Below, in pieces: positions 61,353 to 64,000 of a stretch of DNA of 64,000 nucleotides. The stretch spans positions 9,611,501 through 9,675,500 of the forward strand of contig NC_090784.1 in assembly GCF_040054535.1 (NCBI RefSeq), given 5' to 3'. Made by a program: the position numbers and the translations under genes. This DNA is from Antennarius striatus (taxonomy: Eukaryota; Chordata; Actinopteri; Lophiiformes; Antennariidae). The first letter of the stretch is position 1. Every line of letters begins with the position of its first letter. The notes beneath the pieces are model-generated. The model was not told the origin of the DNA, ran no database searches, and was given only the letters and a program-made list of their open reading frames with translations.

Positions 61353-64000
61353 CTGGAAAACATGCCGGAGGGTAGAAGTCAGAACAGAGAGCAGTGACTG
61401 GATAATCATCTTTCCATCTTGTTTTATGTCGTCTTGTTTGTTCTGCTGTTGGAGAGAAGCAATTAGACGATGTTTATAGTCTGGTTTTGAAACCTTTATC
61501 AGATCAGGAGTCAGTTTTAATTCATTTTTCGTATGAGGAAAGACTTTGTTACTTAAAATTAAGATGTATACAGTGTGTCCATGATTTGTTCATGGATCAA
61601 GATGGCAGCAGAATTCGGAGGTACAAATCTGTGCAAAATGAAACCAATTGCATATATAAGAGATTCATAGACTTATTGTAAGAATAAACTTTCACTACCA
61701 TAATTACATTCAGCTTTGCCTAACCTGTGGCTTCCAATATGTAAAGATGGCACATGTTCAAGATTAGACAAGGATACCCAAGGACCAAAAGACAATATCA
61801 AGCTTTTTGGAAGACAAGATCACAGCAATGTTAAAGAAGATTCAAGCAGGCATTTCTTATTATTCTGTGAACTGAATAGCAGAGCATGCAGCTTGTGAGT
61901 GGATTGCTACCGCAGTGAATCAGGTGTAACACAAACACAGTAGTTTCAATGATTAAAAAGAAATGGTCATGATCCTAATTACACTAAAAAATAATTTATG
62001 CATTGCATCTAAATAATAGTAACTGTCTATTTATTCCACACATCATTAAGTCCTGTGACACTGGTCATAAGCTCATAATGAAGTTCACCACAGAATTAAA
62101 TGCACAACATATCCAAACTACAAAACCCTAACATATTGTAATTATAGAGAAAAAGCTCCCAACACACCCAGCATTTGCTGACGGATGAGATGATTCCCTT
62201 TTGGCTGCTCTCCAGTTCATGCTCTACTTTGCTCTGTCCTGACAGTATCACCCTTCCATTAGCAGATTAAACTGGCCCCCATCATCTATCTGATCAAAAT
62301 ACAAGATGATACTGCGGCAAATCACAAAGCTCACAGTCAGAATAGGTGCAATGCACCAGTGGACATGCCAACATCAGAAGACCCAGAGTTACTAAAAAGG
62401 AATGCAGATCAGGCACATAAAAATTGTCTTTTAGTCTTAAAGTCTCAAAGGGTGTTCAATAGCGTCTCACTTAAAACTATTAAACAAAGGGTTAATTTGT
62501 TATCTAACTAATCATTTGTTGATCGTTTGAACAATTTTACAGGAAGTCTAGGAATTTAATAATATTCACATCAAAAAACATCTGAATTTCAATGAAAAAA
62601 ACATACATTCTACAGAAGCTAGGGCAGGAAATATATTTTTGGCTTAAAGAATTGCAAGAGTCTTTGATTGATTGATAATAATAATAAATAATAATAATAA
62701 ATATAGAGATCGTTACATATTTGTTTGGTTTTAAGTTTACTTGTCGTGCATATGAACCAATTGGCAGTTGCTTGTGATATAAAATAAATATTGGGATTAA
62801 ACAACAGACTTGAACCAACACACTTTTATAACAATATGCAGCATAACTAAAGTAACCTTAAACAGGACACACTATAGTGTCTCCATAATGGTGAAAGGTT
62901 TCCAAACCACTGAAATGACTCCCATTGTATCGTTAAGAGCTGAAGAAGAGAAGGTATAGTTACCATTAAATATGCGAAAGTACAGTACAATAAATGTTTG
63001 ACATACTGCACAGTGCAGTAGTGTGCAGGTTAGGGATAGGATGATGGTGCAATATTGTTTAACTCATCTGTCATATACTGTTAGGTAGTAGAATAGAGGA
63101 GTGACAACATTCCATGTTGATTCCTCACAGGATTCTGCCATTTATTTGCTTTCACAGCGCAGAGGCACCAGTGTAAGGTACAAAGTGTGAATCAGGCAGG
63201 AGAGAAATTCGCTGTTCTGCATGACAACAGAAATGCCCCACATCCAATTTCATGCTGGTACCTGACAGCATGAATTTGGATTTTTACATTTTGATAGAGG
63301 AAAAATATAAGCTCTACTTTGCATTTCTTCTGAACATTTAATGACCTATTGCCATCCCTGATGCCAAGCTGTGATCACGGAAAGTTGTCTGCGAGTTTCC
63401 AAATTAAATGACCATCCTCAGCGTTTTTACCATGTTAAAAAAAAGTAATGAAATCCCTCCATTATTTTCCAAAGTTGTTTTGAGACCCTTACATCCAGTT
63501 TCTTGGTAACATGACAAATAGTTAAAAAGGATTGCCAATTTTACAGAAACTGAAATGAATGTTGGATTCATCCGTCTATGTAAACCTACTCCTCATATAA
63601 TGAATTATTCCATTCAAAATCCTATCCCTTTCAGTTCCATGTAAATTTGCCGGTCGGTTAAGCTCTTTATTGGATGTCAGAGTTGTTCCGGATGTTTGAC
63701 ACTGTGCAGTATATATAGCTTTAAAAAGGAAAAAGAGAGAACTGGATTAGGAAAGAAGCAGAGTGCCTTCCTCGTTAGCAGTGTGTGGAGTTGTGGAAAA
63801 AGCTAATGTATGGACAGGTTTGACCATCAGCCACAGTAAATCAATGTCTCAAGCAGGCCAGAGATGTATTGATTTATAGAGCTTTATGAGTCAAAAGCTG
63901 AAGCACTTTGGGTCTGTGGTTCAAGGCATTAATGGTTTGGCCTCTCAGTTGTGTATGGGGTATATCTCATCTGCCCTGGATTGCACTCTTTGCTTTTTTG
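61353..64000 (-). other. scgn upstream intron or 5' flank; no exon recognised
   Basis: The missing first 82 residues should lie upstream. I looked for the EF1 pattern (IW..FDAD..GYIE) on the minus strand and did not see it. A short open extension at 61,353-61,442 reads in frame with the exon at 61,263. An AAT run near 62,690 is the only other feature. Confidence 0.65.

Overview
This window is vertebrate nuclear DNA, almost certainly from a ray-finned (teleost) fish. It holds widely spaced multi-exon genes with GT-AG introns, long AC/GT, AT and tetranucleotide microsatellites, two Tc1-like transposons with TA target duplications, Rex3/RTE-type LINE fragments, tRNA-headed SINEs and a fish-type TRIM pseudogene. 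No bacterial, phage or CRISPR features were seen. The species cannot be named from the sequence; a percomorph-like fish is a guess.

Three protein-coding genes are recognised, all on the minus strand. (1) sntb1 (beta-1-syntrophin), about 6,061-31,552: six exons encode the first 444 residues (PH1 split by PDZ, then PH2); the last exon(s) with the C-terminal syntrophin-unique region lie left of position 1. (2) nov/ccn3, 41,437-43,722: a complete five-exon gene for a 352-residue secreted matricellular protein, one exon per module (signal, IGFBP, VWC, TSP1, CT), with a TATA box about 165 bp upstream of the ATG. (3) scgn (secretagogin), 56,081-61,352: eight exons encode the last 194 residues, a six-EF-hand-type calcium sensor lacking here its first EF-hand and most of the second; those exons lie beyond 64,000.

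Layout: 1-31.5 kb is sntb1, with large introns full of repeats, including a pure interstitial telomeric (TTAGGG) array, a Tc1-like element, and a SINE nested inside a TA-flanked MITE. 31.5-41.3 kb is intergenic: a compound tetranucleotide array of about 450 bp, an LTR-like element and a collapsed TRIM pseudogene. 43.9-56 kb is intergenic: SINEs, the 3' end of a restriction-like-endonuclease LINE with an open frame, a second MITE, a second Tc1-like element and large microsatellites. 61.4-64 kb is probable scgn intron or upstream DNA with no recognised exon.

The three genes do not form an operon or pathway: syntrophin acts at the dystrophin complex, CCN3 in the matrix, and secretagogin in neuroendocrine calcium signalling. 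Most long ORFs are translations of simple repeats or antisense shadows. I did not find a convincing new biological system. The most unusual items are the telomeric array, the TRIM pseudogene, an unnamed MITE pair, several perfect or near-perfect hairpins, and the compound tetranucleotide array.
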